Shown here piece after piece: positions 1-7,883 of a stretch of 64,000 bases of DNA (the first letter of the stretch is position 1; every line of letters begins with the position of its first letter). The position numbers and the translations under genes are program-made. A model generated the notes under the pieces. It was not told the origin of the DNA. It worked only from the letters and a program-made list of their open reading frames with translations, and searched no databases. The stretch is taken from positions 62,001 to 126,000 of the forward strand of contig JAVBOM010000004.1 of the NCBI GenBank assembly GCA_031550535.1. Direction: 5' to 3'. The stretch is from Avichristensenella sp031550535 (GTDB taxonomy: Bacteria; Bacillota; Clostridia; Christensenellales; Aristaeellaceae).

Positions 1-43
1 CTTTTTCATCCAGCAGCTTCATGGCTTCCTCGTACTTGCCCAT
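1..43 (-). CDS. 5' end of an unidentified CDS, cut by the window edge
   Basis: Only the first 14 codons are visible (MGKYEEAMKLLDEK). An ideal Shine-Dalgarno sequence, GGAGGAGG at 49-56 on the minus strand, sits five bases before the ATG, so this is a real start. The stretch is charged and helical, but too short to assign to a family. It lies 65 bp downstream of the 109-672 gene on the same strand and could be the next gene of that operon. Confidence 0.6.
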   Translation of the reverse strand, partial: MGKYEEAMKLLDEK

Positions 44-108
44 TTTTTCCTCCTCCAAACTTGCTCTGTAAAAACACGCTTCGCGACGGGCGAAGGTGGA
101 AATACCGC

Positions 109-672
109 CTACAGGAGCTTCAGCCTGTCCTCGTGCAGGCGCTTGTACATCCGCTCCTCCTGCGTGTCCAGGGTCACGATCTGCATTTCGCGCAGCGGAA
201 ACTGCCGCTCCTCTTCCTTTGCCCCGAAAAAGTCCAGCACCTCCATGGAGGCCCGCAAATCGTCAAGCTGCAGGATGGTGCCGGTGTAGGTGTCCTCCGG
301 CGTCATGATGCTGACGATCTCTTGCCGCTCCTGCGCCAGCGTCAGCACGCGGCGGAGCAGGTCGTCGTCCGCCCCCGGCGGCGGGGTGAGCAGCGGCTTG
401 TACCGCAGCCCTTCCATCTCCACCAGCATTTGCAGCCGCACCTCAAAGTCGTCCCCCATATACACCTGCAGGATCTCTTCCGTGCGGCGCAGACACCAGC
501 CGTCAAACTGTCCCCACGGCGTCACCGACCATATGAGCACGTAACGCTGCGTGAGCGCCTCCACATACCCGGCGTGAAACGCGTCCGGGTCGTCCGGCTC
601 CGTGTACAGCGATGCCATCATATGCTGCTGGCACGCGATCCTGAGCTGATAAAAGCTATACTTATTCGCCAT
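109..672 (-). CDS. Hypothetical protein coupled to a DNA methyltransferase
   Basis: 187 residues, family not recognised. The start is the ATG at 672 (MANKYSFYQL); it overlaps the last 11 bp of the methyltransferase gene, which suggests translational coupling. An in-frame extension further upstream would overlap the methyltransferase much more and lacks a ribosome site. There is no signal peptide or membrane segment. The N-terminal half is rich in aromatic residues and Met. The C-terminal part (about 120-180: IVSIMTPEDTYTG... then REMQIVTLD) alternates short strands and turns like a small beta barrel, followed by a basic helix. The tight overlap suggests it is made together with the methyltransferase, but there is no direct evidence that it assists methylation or restriction. 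Confidence 0.75.
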   Translation of the reverse strand: MANKYSFYQLRIACQQHMMASLYTEPDDPDAFHAGYVEALTQRYVLIWSVTPWGQFDGWCLRRTEEILQVYMGDDFEVRLQMLVEMEGLRYKPLLTPPPGADDDLLRRVLTLAQERQEIVSIMTPEDTYTGTILQLDDLRASMEVLDFFGAKEEERQFPLREMQIVTLDTQEERMYKRLHEDRLKLL

Positions 673-1915
673 GGTTTCCCTCCAGAACATGCACCATTCT
701 GCGGCCCAGCACATCCACGGTGAGCAGAGCCGGCGTCCCGTCCAGCATCGGTATTTCCAGCCATTCCGGCAGCGCTGGCCTGGCCTTTGAGCGCGCCGCG
801 TCGGCATAGGAATGAAACGCGCCGCCGCGCAGATAGCCCGCCGAGAGCTGATCCACCGCGTCCGTCCCCGCGAGCGGCAGCGCGCAAAGCCCGGGCTCCA
901 TGTCGTACGCCGTCAGCCGCAGTTTCAGCAGCCCAAGGCCCTTCGCCGCCTCCCCGGACACAAGCGGCCCGCCGTCCTGGCACAGCGCTTCCACGCGCAA
1001 CGATCTGCCCAGCAGGCGCTTTCGCGCGGCCACGATCGCGGCGTTCGATTGGTCCATCAGCAGGAACCGCCGGTCGTGCATGGCCGCCGCGAGCCCCGTG
1101 GTGCCCGACCCGCCGAACAGGTCGCACACCAGGTCGCCCGGCCGGGAGGAGCAGAGGATCACGCGCTCCAGGAGCTTCAGCGGCTTCTGGTTGTCAAACC
1201 CACTGCGCTCGGGGTCCTTCTGCTGCAGGTGGGAGATGTCGTCCCATACGTCGCCGGGAAAAACCGGCTGGTCGTCGTAGTAGCGGTATTCCTTGCCCTG
1301 TGATACAATGGAGCGGTATGTGCGGCCCTGTTCATCCGTTGCCCGGCGCATGTGGTTGGACCGGGCGCCATCGCGCGGCACGCCGACCGCCTGGATGTTG
1401 AAGTACGCCGCCGGCGTCTTGCGGTAGAACAGGATGATGTCATGCTTGCGGCTAAAGTGCGCCTTGGCGCGCCCGCCGGTCTGATACGTCCAGACGATCT
1501 CATTGACAAAGTTCCGCTCGCCGAACACCTCGTCGAGCATGAGCCGCATGCGCGCGTGCGTCCGCGCGTCAATGTGTAAAAAAAAGGAACCGTCGTCGCG
1601 CAGAAGCGCCCAGGCAAGCTCCGCCGCGTCGCGCATGAGCCGGTGAAACTCGGCCTCGTCTGGCCAGCGGTCCGAATACGCGGGCAGCTCCAGCAGCGGC
1701 TGGCCGGTCAGCCAGCCCTCCTCCCCGCAGCGCTGACGGTACACGAACGCCTTCCCCGTGTTGAACGGTGGGTCCAGGTATACCGTCTGCGCCTGCCCGG
1801 CATAGCGCGCCAAAAGCGCGGCGCGCTCCGCGCGAAGCTCGCCCGCCATCAGCGTGCCCTCCGCGCCCGTCCGGGCATGGATTTCCATATCGCAGGGCTT
1901 CTGCCGAAGCAGCAT
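662..1915 (-). CDS. Beta-class site-specific DNA methyltransferase (N6-adenine or N4-cytosine)
   Basis: 417 residues. The catalytic motif IV, DPPF followed by NTG, is at residues 48-51, and the SAM-binding motif FGGSG followed by TTG is at about 267-271. Catalytic motif before SAM motif is the order of the beta class. The region between (VWTYQTGG, KHDIILFYRK at about 141-166) looks like that of type III Mod and orphan beta enzymes. About 115 residues after motif I form an additional C-terminal domain of unknown role, possibly part of target recognition. The start at 1915 has a GGGGGTG ribosome site and a sigma-A promoter just upstream. No restriction endonuclease gene is visible next to it, so it may be an orphan epigenetic regulator or its partner may lie beyond the window. 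Confidence 0.9.
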   Translation of the reverse strand: MLLRQKPCDMEIHARTGAEGTLMAGELRAERAALLARYAGQAQTVYLDPPFNTGKAFVYRQRCGEEGWLTGQPLLELPAYSDRWPDEAEFHRLMRDAAELAWALLRDDGSFFLHIDARTHARMRLMLDEVFGERNFVNEIVWTYQTGGRAKAHFSRKHDIILFYRKTPAAYFNIQAVGVPRDGARSNHMRRATDEQGRTYRSIVSQGKEYRYYDDQPVFPGDVWDDISHLQQKDPERSGFDNQKPLKLLERVILCSSRPGDLVCDLFGGSGTTGLAAAMHDRRFLLMDQSNAAIVAARKRLLGRSLRVEALCQDGGPLVSGEAAKGLGLLKLRLTAYDMEPGLCALPLAGTDAVDQLSAGYLRGGAFHSYADAARSKARPALPEWLEIPMLDGTPALLTVDVLGRRMVHVLEGNHGE

Positions 1916-1941
1916 CCGAACACCCCCTAGTGATGGGTTTC

Positions 1942-1970
1942 ATTATACAACAGGAGACAGTGAATCGCAA
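1942..1970 (-). promoter_or_regulatory. Sigma-A promoter of the methyltransferase gene
   Basis: Minus strand: TTGCGA, 17-bp spacer, perfect TATAAT. It lies 27-55 bp upstream of the ATG at 1915. Its -35 box abuts the start codon of the divergent gene at 1970, so the two genes share a very small intergenic region. Confidence 0.7.
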
Positions 1971-2470
1971 TGACCAGGACAGACAGGATTCTTGCCGCCA
2001 GGGCGTATCTTTTGGACAAGACGCCGCTGAAGGCCGACTGCGGCCGGCAATGCGGCGGCGCGTGCTGCCGCCCGGATGAAACGGGGCGCGGCGGCATGCT
2101 GCTCTTCCCGGGCGAGGCGGCGCTGTACGACCCCGTGCCCGAATGGGCGGCGCTCGCGGACAGCGGCTGGCGCGCCGGGGGGGAGGCCCTTCCGCTGCTC
2201 GTGTGCGACGGCACGTGCGACCGCGCGAACCGGCCCCTCGCGTGCCGCGTTTTCCCGCTCACGCCGCTGGTGCGGGCGGGTACGCTCACGGTTGTGCCGG
2301 ATGTGCGCGCGTGGCCCGTGTGCCCGCTGATGCCGCACGGTGTGGGCGGGCTTTCCCCCGCGTTTGTGGACGCGGTGCGGGAGGCGATGGCGCTGCTGTT
2401 CGAGGACGCGGAGTGCCGCGCATACATGGAGGCGCTTAGCGGGCATTTGGAGGGATACGGCGCGCTATGA
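1970..2470 (+). CDS. Cysteine-cluster protein, YkgJ-like
   Basis: 166 residues, probably cytoplasmic. Cysteines near the N terminus (C24, C28, C32, C33, in CGRQCGGACC) are followed by VCDGTC, a cysteine in RPLACRVFPLTP, and WPVC. This layout resembles the YkgJ/zinc- or iron-chelating family, in which conserved cysteines bind a metal; the biochemical role of that family is poorly known. An AGGAGA sequence at 1951-1956 may be the ribosome site, although the spacing to the ATG is long (13 nt). The gene is divergent from the methyltransferase and convergent with the 2519-5494 gene, so it is probably a single-gene unit. Confidence 0.75.
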   Translation: MTRTDRILAARAYLLDKTPLKADCGRQCGGACCRPDETGRGGMLLFPGEAALYDPVPEWAALADSGWRAGGEALPLLVCDGTCDRANRPLACRVFPLTPLVRAGTLTVVPDVRAWPVCPLMPHGVGGLSPAFVDAVREAMALLFEDAECRAYMEALSGHLEGYGAL

Positions 2471-2471
2471 A

Positions 2472-2495
2472 AAGGGCTGCCACGCGGCAGCCCTT
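2472..2495. terminator. Bidirectional terminator hairpin between convergent genes
   Basis: A perfect 10-bp stem (AAGGGCTGCC / GGCAGCCCTT) with a 4-nt loop lies one base after the stop of the 1970-2470 gene and 23 bp after the stop of the 2519-5494 gene. On the minus strand the stem runs into TTTTC, giving a short U tract; on the plus strand there is none. Confidence 0.65.
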
Positions 2496-2518
2496 ACGGT
2501 TCCTACAAAAGATTTCCC

Positions 2519-5494
2519 CTATTCCACCGGCAGCACCTGCTTGACCGGTCCGTTCGCGGTCTGCGTGATGTACGCCTTGCCCGCCACGAAGGATACCCCG
2601 GCCGTCGCGCCATCGTAGAACACTTCGCTGCCTTGTCCGGCCGTATCGCACCGGTAGAGCCGGTCGCCGGAGATGAAGTAAATCTTGTCGCGGTACACGC
2701 CCATCCAGGACGCGTCCGCATCCATCAGCATCACGCTGACGCCGTTCTGCACGCGGTAAATCTCCCCGCCGCTGCGGAAGAACAGCACACTGTCACAAAC
2801 CTGTACCTGATCCGCACTTGTGGACGCGACCAGTGTCTCTCCGGCGCCGTTCAAGCCCACGCACTTGATGCCGTTTTCGCCTGCGTAGTAGACGGTCATC
2901 TGATAGATATCCACGGCGAAATCGGTCACGCCGGTTGCCATGGTGACCGGTTCTCCGCCGTTCGCGGACGCCCGCACCAGCGTATTGCCCTCCAGGTAGC
3001 ACATCGTGTCGCCGACGAGCGACAGCTTCTGGATGCCGCCCGCCTGCAGGAGCGTTTTCGCCTCGCCGCCGCCGACGGGCACGCGGACAATCTTGCTGCC
3101 GGAGACAAAGGTGATGCCCTTGCTCGTCGCGTGGATGTAGCGCACCGGGGAATCGTAAATCTTCTTCTCGCCGCTGCCGCTGTTCATGTACAGCGCGCCG
3201 TTTGACCCGCCGGCGAAATAGACCGTGGAGTTATACGACGCCGCGACGCCACCACCCGCCAAGCTGCCCTGAATTGCGCCGGACGCCTGCTGCTCCTCCA
3301 ATTCGCGCGTGCGGTTGGATATCACCACCGCCGCCGCGTCGGCAATCGCGGTTGTGTTCGCGATCACGCCCACCGCGTACATCGCGGTCAGCGTCGCGGG
3401 GCCGGCCACGCCGTCCGCCTTCAGGCTGTTCTTCTCCTGGAACGTCCGCACCGCCGTGGCGGTCGCCGCGCCGTACGTTCCGCTGGGCGTTTCGGCAAGG
3501 TAGCCGAGCGTATTCAGCCGCGTTTGCAGGTCGTACACATCCTGGCCCTCATCCCCCTGCTTCATGGAGGTGCGCGCCGTGGCCGCCACCTGCGGCTGCT
3601 GTTGTTGCGCCTGCTGGGTGAAGCCCGCGGCCATTTTCACATTGCCACTGAACAGCAGCGCCAGCGTTTCCTGCCCGGCGATGCCGTCCGCCTTCAGTTC
3701 GTTGCGCGCCTGGAACGCCTGCAAGGCGACAAACGTTGTCGCGCCGAACGTCCCGTCAATCGCGTCGCCATAGTAGCCAAAGTCCTGCAAATACTGCTGC
3801 AATTGCATTACATCCAAGCCGGACATGCCCTGCTTCAGCGTGGCGTGCTGCGGCGCGGTCGTGCTCGCGATGACCGGCGCGGAGAGCGGGTTCCCCTGGT
3901 AGAGCAGTTGCAGCGTCGCGGGGCCCGCGACACCGTCGGCGGTAAGCCCGTTCACGCTCTGGAGCTGCTGCACGGCGGTCACCGTAGCCTCGTCAAACTT
4001 CCCGTCCGGGGTGCCGGTCAGGTAGCCGTATGTTTTCAGCAGCTCCTGCAGCGCGATCACGGCGTCGCCCTGGTTGCCCTCCCGCAACGTTTGCAGCGTG
4101 TTGGCGGTGTTTGTGACCCCTTTCGCGCTGCTGTCGTACATCTTTTTCTGCGTGGTGGCCCCGGCTTTTCCGTCCGCCGTCAGGCTGTTCGCGGCCTGGA
4201 ACGCGCGCACGGCCGTCGCGACGGCTTCGCTGTAGATGCCGTCAATCCTGCCCGTGTAATAGCCCAGGTCGTACAGCCGCTCCTGCAGCCGGTAGACCTC
4301 CTCGCCCGTGCTGCCGGTCTGCAGCGTGCCGCTGGCCTTGAAGGGCGTGGCGGTGGGCTGCGCGGTGGGCGCGGTGAGCGCCGCGGTGCTGTACAGCACG
4401 GAGAGCGTACCGGTGCCGGCCACGCCGTCGGCGTTCAGGCCGTTGCGCTGTTGGAACACCTTCACGGCCAACTGCGTGTCCGCGTTGTAGTTCCCGTTCA
4501 GCTTGCCGTTATAGTAATATAGCTCGTTCAACCGCGTTTGCAGCTGCAGCACGTCGTCGCCGCTCATGCCGCTCTTCAGCGTCCGGATCGCCGCCGCCTG
4601 GGGCGTGGCCGTCGGCAGCGTGACGCCGTTGGGCAGCGCCGCGGAGCTGTACAGCATGCGCTGAGTGCCCTCGCCCGCGACCCCGTCAGGCCACTCGCCG
4701 TTGCGCTGTTGAAACGCGAGGACGGCCGCCTGGGTATCGGCGCTATAGCTGCCACTGATCGCTCCGCTGTAATACCCCAGCTCCTTCAGCCTGTTTTGCA
4801 GGCGCGTCACATCGGTGCCGCTGCTGCCGGCTTGTAGATAGCGGTATGTGCTCGGGGTCATGGCCGTGTAGGTATTGGGCGTCGGCCGCGAGGTGGCGTA
4901 CATGCCGGCGGCGTTCACCTTGGCGATCACGTCGGCGGAGTTCAGCTTCGTCAGCGTCCCTCTGCCCGCGACTCCGTCCGCCGTCAGGCCGTTGGCCGTC
5001 TGGAACTCCCGCAGCGCGACCCCTGTGGCGCTGCCAAAGTCGCCGTCCACGGTGCCGGTGTAATAGCCCAAGTCCTTGAGCCTTTGCTGCAGTTGCCGCA
5101 CCGCCTGGCCGCTGGAACCGCTGCGCAGCGTGCCGTCGTCCGGCGCTTTCGTGGCGGTTGCCGAGGGCCTCACCGTGGGAATCCAGGACGGCGTCACCGT
5201 GGGGCTCGCCTGGATCACCTGAATGGTCTGCGTGGGCACGGGCGTGATCACGGAAGGCCCGGAAGTGCTCCCGGGACCCCAGGTCTCCAGCGTCCCGCCC
5301 GTCTCGGTCGGAGGCGCGGGGCTGGGCGTCGGCGTCGCGGTCTGGAAGGGAAGCACAGCCGAGCTCGGATCAATCTGCACGCTGTCGATTGTCCGGTCCG
5401 GTTTGATAACGCAGGAGGTGATGATGATGAGGACAACGAGGAGCATTGCCGCCACCAGCCCCACCAGGATCAGCCGTCTTTGATTGATTCGCAT
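2519..5494 (-). CDS. Membrane-anchored protein with seven peptidoglycan-binding repeats and a beta-propeller-like C terminus
   Basis: 991 residues. Residues 1-30 form one membrane anchor (RLILVGLVAAMLLVVLIIIT) followed by SC. Residues 31-115 are a Pro/Thr/Ser-rich linker. Seven PG_binding_1-type repeats (about 115-715) follow, each with the pattern V..LQ..L..LGYY.G...G.......AV..FQ..N.L.ADG.AG..T. The final 270 residues consist of repeated short strands ending in IYFISGD, VYYAG and similar, resembling a DUF5050-type propeller domain. The protein is expected to sit outside the membrane and bind the cell wall or spore cortex; no catalytic domain is visible. The start has an AAGGAAGGG ribosome site. 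Its first 38 residues are nearly identical to those of the next gene upstream (5602-6483), so the pair arose by tandem duplication. Confidence 0.9.
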   Translation of the reverse strand: MRINQRRLILVGLVAAMLLVVLIIITSCVIKPDRTIDSVQIDPSSAVLPFQTATPTPSPAPPTETGGTLETWGPGSTSGPSVITPVPTQTIQVIQASPTVTPSWIPTVRPSATATKAPDDGTLRSGSSGQAVRQLQQRLKDLGYYTGTVDGDFGSATGVALREFQTANGLTADGVAGRGTLTKLNSADVIAKVNAAGMYATSRPTPNTYTAMTPSTYRYLQAGSSGTDVTRLQNRLKELGYYSGAISGSYSADTQAAVLAFQQRNGEWPDGVAGEGTQRMLYSSAALPNGVTLPTATPQAAAIRTLKSGMSGDDVLQLQTRLNELYYYNGKLNGNYNADTQLAVKVFQQRNGLNADGVAGTGTLSVLYSTAALTAPTAQPTATPFKASGTLQTGSTGEEVYRLQERLYDLGYYTGRIDGIYSEAVATAVRAFQAANSLTADGKAGATTQKKMYDSSAKGVTNTANTLQTLREGNQGDAVIALQELLKTYGYLTGTPDGKFDEATVTAVQQLQSVNGLTADGVAGPATLQLLYQGNPLSAPVIASTTAPQHATLKQGMSGLDVMQLQQYLQDFGYYGDAIDGTFGATTFVALQAFQARNELKADGIAGQETLALLFSGNVKMAAGFTQQAQQQQPQVAATARTSMKQGDEGQDVYDLQTRLNTLGYLAETPSGTYGAATATAVRTFQEKNSLKADGVAGPATLTAMYAVGVIANTTAIADAAAVVISNRTRELEEQQASGAIQGSLAGGGVAASYNSTVYFAGGSNGALYMNSGSGEKKIYDSPVRYIHATSKGITFVSGSKIVRVPVGGGEAKTLLQAGGIQKLSLVGDTMCYLEGNTLVRASANGGEPVTMATGVTDFAVDIYQMTVYYAGENGIKCVGLNGAGETLVASTSADQVQVCDSVLFFRSGGEIYRVQNGVSVMLMDADASWMGVYRDKIYFISGDRLYRCDTAGQGSEVFYDGATAGVSFVAGKAYITQTANGPVKQVLPVE

Positions 5495-5533
5495 TCCGGT
5501 TTCCCTTCCTTAAACTAACAATGGAATACCTAG

Positions 5534-5593
5534 GATGGCGGCGCTGATTCGAGGAATCGGGCGCCATAAGAGAATTCCGCAAGGAATCCTTTC
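5534..5593 (-). repeat. Short hairpin repeat, copy 1
   Basis: Two-hairpin repeat of the dispersed family described in the findings. On the minus strand it begins 8 nt after the stop of the 5602-6483 gene: first stem GGATTCC/GGAATTC around TTGC, then the GGCGCC...GGCGCTG-type second hairpin, then GCCGCC. It separates the two peptidoglycan-binding paralogues. Confidence 0.85.
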
Positions 5594-5601
5594 CGTTCGG
5601 C

Positions 5602-6483
5602 CTATTTCCCGCTCGCGGGCAGCGCCTTGTTGCTAAACAGCGCGTCCTGCGTATCCTGCCCGGCCACGCCGTCCGGCCAGCAGCCGTTGCGCTTCTGGAA
5701 CGCCATCACCGCCGTCTCGGTTTCATAGTCGAACGTGCCGCTGACCGATCCCGTGTAATACCCGAGCTCCTTCAGCCTGGTCTGCAATTTCTTTACCTCG
5801 CTGCCGCTGCCGCCAAGCTGGAGATAGCGCGTGCCCGGAGCGAGCGTTGACGGCGTGTAGCTCTTCAGCTCCGGTTTGTCCGGCGCATTCTTGCCGGATG
5901 TCGTCGCCTTGGATTTCGCCTTGCCGGAGCTGATCAGGTTCAGCGTCTGGGTGCCCGCGATTCCGTCCGCATACAGGCCGTTTGCCTTCTGAAAGTCCCG
6001 CAGCGCCGTTTCTGTCCCATTGCCAAAGTCGCCGTCCACCGAACCGGAATAGTAGCCCAGGTCCTTCAGTTTCTGTTGCAGTTGCCGCACCGCCGATCCG
6101 GTGGACCCATTGCGCAGCGTGCCGTCGTCCGGCTTCTTTGTAGGCGTCGCGGTGGGCTTCGGCGTGGGCGATGCCGTCGGCACGGGCGTGGGGCTGGCCG
6201 TGATAAGCTGTATGGTCGCCACAGGCGTGGGTGCGGGCGTGATGACGGCGGGATCGCCGCTCGTAAAGGGCTGCCAGCCGCTCTGCCCGTCCGTGCCGGA
6301 AGGAGGCGCGGGGCTGGGCGTGGGTGTCGCTGTCTGGAACGGCAGCACCGCCTTATTCGGATCGACCGGATCATCGATCGTCCGGTCCGGCTTGATGACG
6401 CATGACGTGATAATGATCAGCACGATGATCAACATCGCCGCGATCAGTCCCACCAGGATCAGCCGTCTTTGATTGATTCTCAT
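5602..6483 (-). CDS. Membrane-anchored protein with two peptidoglycan-binding repeats
   Basis: 293 residues. It has the same N-terminal anchor as the downstream paralogue (RLILVGLIAAMLIIVLIIIT, then SCVIKPDRTID) and a similar Pro/Thr linker up to about residue 120. There are two PG_binding_1 repeats (about 120-185 and 222-288), with LGYYSGSVDGDFG and LGYYTGSVSGTFD at their cores. It stops right after the second repeat, so it has neither the five extra repeats nor the propeller domain of its neighbour. Expected role: a wall-binding protein on the outer face of the membrane. Ribosome site GAGGAAGG precedes the ATG at 6483. Recent duplication of this short form followed by repeat gain, or loss from the long form, would both explain the pair. 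Confidence 0.88.
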   Translation of the reverse strand: MRINQRRLILVGLIAAMLIIVLIIITSCVIKPDRTIDDPVDPNKAVLPFQTATPTPSPAPPSGTDGQSGWQPFTSGDPAVITPAPTPVATIQLITASPTPVPTASPTPKPTATPTKKPDDGTLRNGSTGSAVRQLQQKLKDLGYYSGSVDGDFGNGTETALRDFQKANGLYADGIAGTQTLNLISSGKAKSKATTSGKNAPDKPELKSYTPSTLAPGTRYLQLGGSGSEVKKLQTRLKELGYYTGSVSGTFDYETETAVMAFQKRNGCWPDGVAGQDTQDALFSNKALPASGK

Positions 6484-6548
6484 TCCAGATTTCCTTCCTC
6501 AGAAATGTCTGATCGTAAAAATAAACCCTGTTGTTTCTAAATAGACGC

Positions 6549-7121
6549 TCAGGCGTTCGCTCTTCTTGCATCGCAGCCCGCACAATCGGACGAACAATTT
6601 CCGCATCCGCCGCAACCGCCGCAGGAACCGGGGGAAACGGGTGCCGTGTACAGCACCCCGAGCGCCGCCTCCGGGCCGGGAATCCCGTCCAGGCCCAGCA
6701 GGCGGAGCAGCGCGGCGGTTTCCGCGGTCGCTATGGCATCCACTTTGGCACGCTCCGCCCGGCCCATCGCGGTTACCCGGTCCGCCAGCGCGTCATACGC
6801 CGCCAGCGCGGCAAGGTCCTCCACCCATGGGCCTTCCGGCAAAGCCGCGCCAGCGGACGCCAGAAACACCCATGCCCTTTGCGCCTCGGTCAAGCGGGCC
6901 GCCAGCCGCGCGTCCTCCAGCCATTCGCCGGAGAGCTGCGCGAAGCCATCGCCAACCGCGTCAATCGTTACCTCCCGCACCAGCAAAAACGGCGCGAACC
7001 CGCGCGCGGCCCCGTCCAGCGCACGGCCGAACGCGTCCCGGTTCGATTCATCCACCCCGAGGCGCGCCATCGTTTCGGCAAGCGCCGGGTTCCACACGAA
7101 CGGCGTTCGGATCACAGCCAC
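6549..7121 (-). CDS. Hypothetical protein with a Cys-rich tail; possible MetH-activation-domain relative
   Basis: 190 residues, no secure family. It overlaps the HAD gene by 10 bp, so the two are co-translated. The middle (AWVFLASAGAAL ... WVEDLAALAAYDALADRV, about 80-120) resembles the layout of small proteins related to the cobalamin-dependent methionine synthase activation domain (a long helix with LG/TxG then D...aDala), but I cannot confirm this. The last 25 residues are strikingly cysteine-rich (CGGCGGCGNCSSDCAGC), which could bind a metal or cluster. There is no signal peptide. The alternative is an unrelated lineage-specific protein with a metal-binding tail. Confidence 0.7.
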   Translation of the reverse strand: MAVIRTPFVWNPALAETMARLGVDESNRDAFGRALDGAARGFAPFLLVREVTIDAVGDGFAQLSGEWLEDARLAARLTEAQRAWVFLASAGAALPEGPWVEDLAALAAYDALADRVTAMGRAERAKVDAIATAETAALLRLLGLDGIPGPEAALGVLYTAPVSPGSCGGCGGCGNCSSDCAGCDARRANA

Positions 7122-7792
7122 GCAAGCGCCTCCCCCAGTTCCCGAATCTCGTGCGTGGGTTTGTATGGCGTGTCGTTCTCCCGGCAGGCCGGGTTATACC
7201 AGCAGCTATCGACGCCCGCCGCGCACGCGGCCGCGATGTCGGACCGCGGCTCATCGCCCAGCATCAGCGCCCGGGCGCCCGGCACGCCGGCAAGCTCCAG
7301 CGCGCGTTCAATCATGCGGGGATCGGGCTTGGCAAAGCCCGCCTCACCGGAAATGACGTAGTCCCTGACATACCGCCGTAGCGGGGATAGCGCGAACCGC
7401 GACCGCTGCACGGACGCGATGCCGTTGGTGACGATGATCACCGGCACGCGCGCCGCCGCCTCGCGGAGGAAGTCCCGCGCGCCCGCGATCTCCTGCGCCT
7501 GCAGCGACAGCGCGCGCACGTAGCCCTCCGCCATCGCGTCCACATCGCGCTCCACACCGAGCTCATCCAGAAAGCGAGAGAAGCGCAGCACGCGGATCTC
7601 CGCCTGCGTGACCTCCTTGCGCTCAAACGCTCGCCAGAGCGCATCGTTAATGCGGCTGTACGCGGCGAGCTTGGCGTCATCCGGGGCGATGCCCATCTCC
7701 GCGCATACCGCGCGGAACGCCTCGCCCTCCGCGGCGTGAAAATCCAGCAGCGTGCCGTCCGCGTCGGCCAGCAGAACCGTATATTTCGGCAT
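7112..7792 (-). CDS. HAD-family hydrolase, YjjG/YfnB-type nucleotidase
   Basis: 226 residues. The start is the ATG at 7792 (MPKYTVLLADADGT) with GGAGG five bases upstream; longer in-frame extensions run into the repeat at 7819-7876 and are not real. Motif I is D10-A-D12-G-T, motif II is VTNG at about 110, and motif IV is LGDEPRSD at about 177. The cap region with FHAAEGEAF and LRFSRFLDELGV matches the YjjG subfamily, whose members dephosphorylate nucleoside monophosphates, including damaged or non-canonical pyrimidines. It is cytoplasmic. Substrate range here is inferred from the subfamily only. Confidence 0.85.
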   Translation of the reverse strand: MPKYTVLLADADGTLLDFHAAEGEAFRAVCAEMGIAPDDAKLAAYSRINDALWRAFERKEVTQAEIRVLRFSRFLDELGVERDVDAMAEGYVRALSLQAQEIAGARDFLREAAARVPVIIVTNGIASVQRSRFALSPLRRYVRDYVISGEAGFAKPDPRMIERALELAGVPGARALMLGDEPRSDIAAACAAGVDSCWYNPACRENDTPYKPTHEIRELGEALAWL

Positions 7793-7818
7793 GTTTTCCT
7801 CCATGATTGCGTTGTTGA

Positions 7819-7876
7819 CGGCGGCGCTGGTTTGCAAAATCGGCCGCCTCAAGGGGCTTTCGCAAGAAATCCCCAC
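7819..7876 (-). repeat. Short hairpin repeat, copy 2
   Basis: Begins 7 nt after the stop of the sirtuin gene, on its sense strand. First stem GGGGATTTC/GAAAGCCCC with TTGC loop; the second hairpin is degenerate (GAGGCGGCCGATT / AAACCAGCGCCGCC). It ends 27 bp before the start of the HAD gene. Confidence 0.85.
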
Positions 7877-7883
7877 CTTATGT

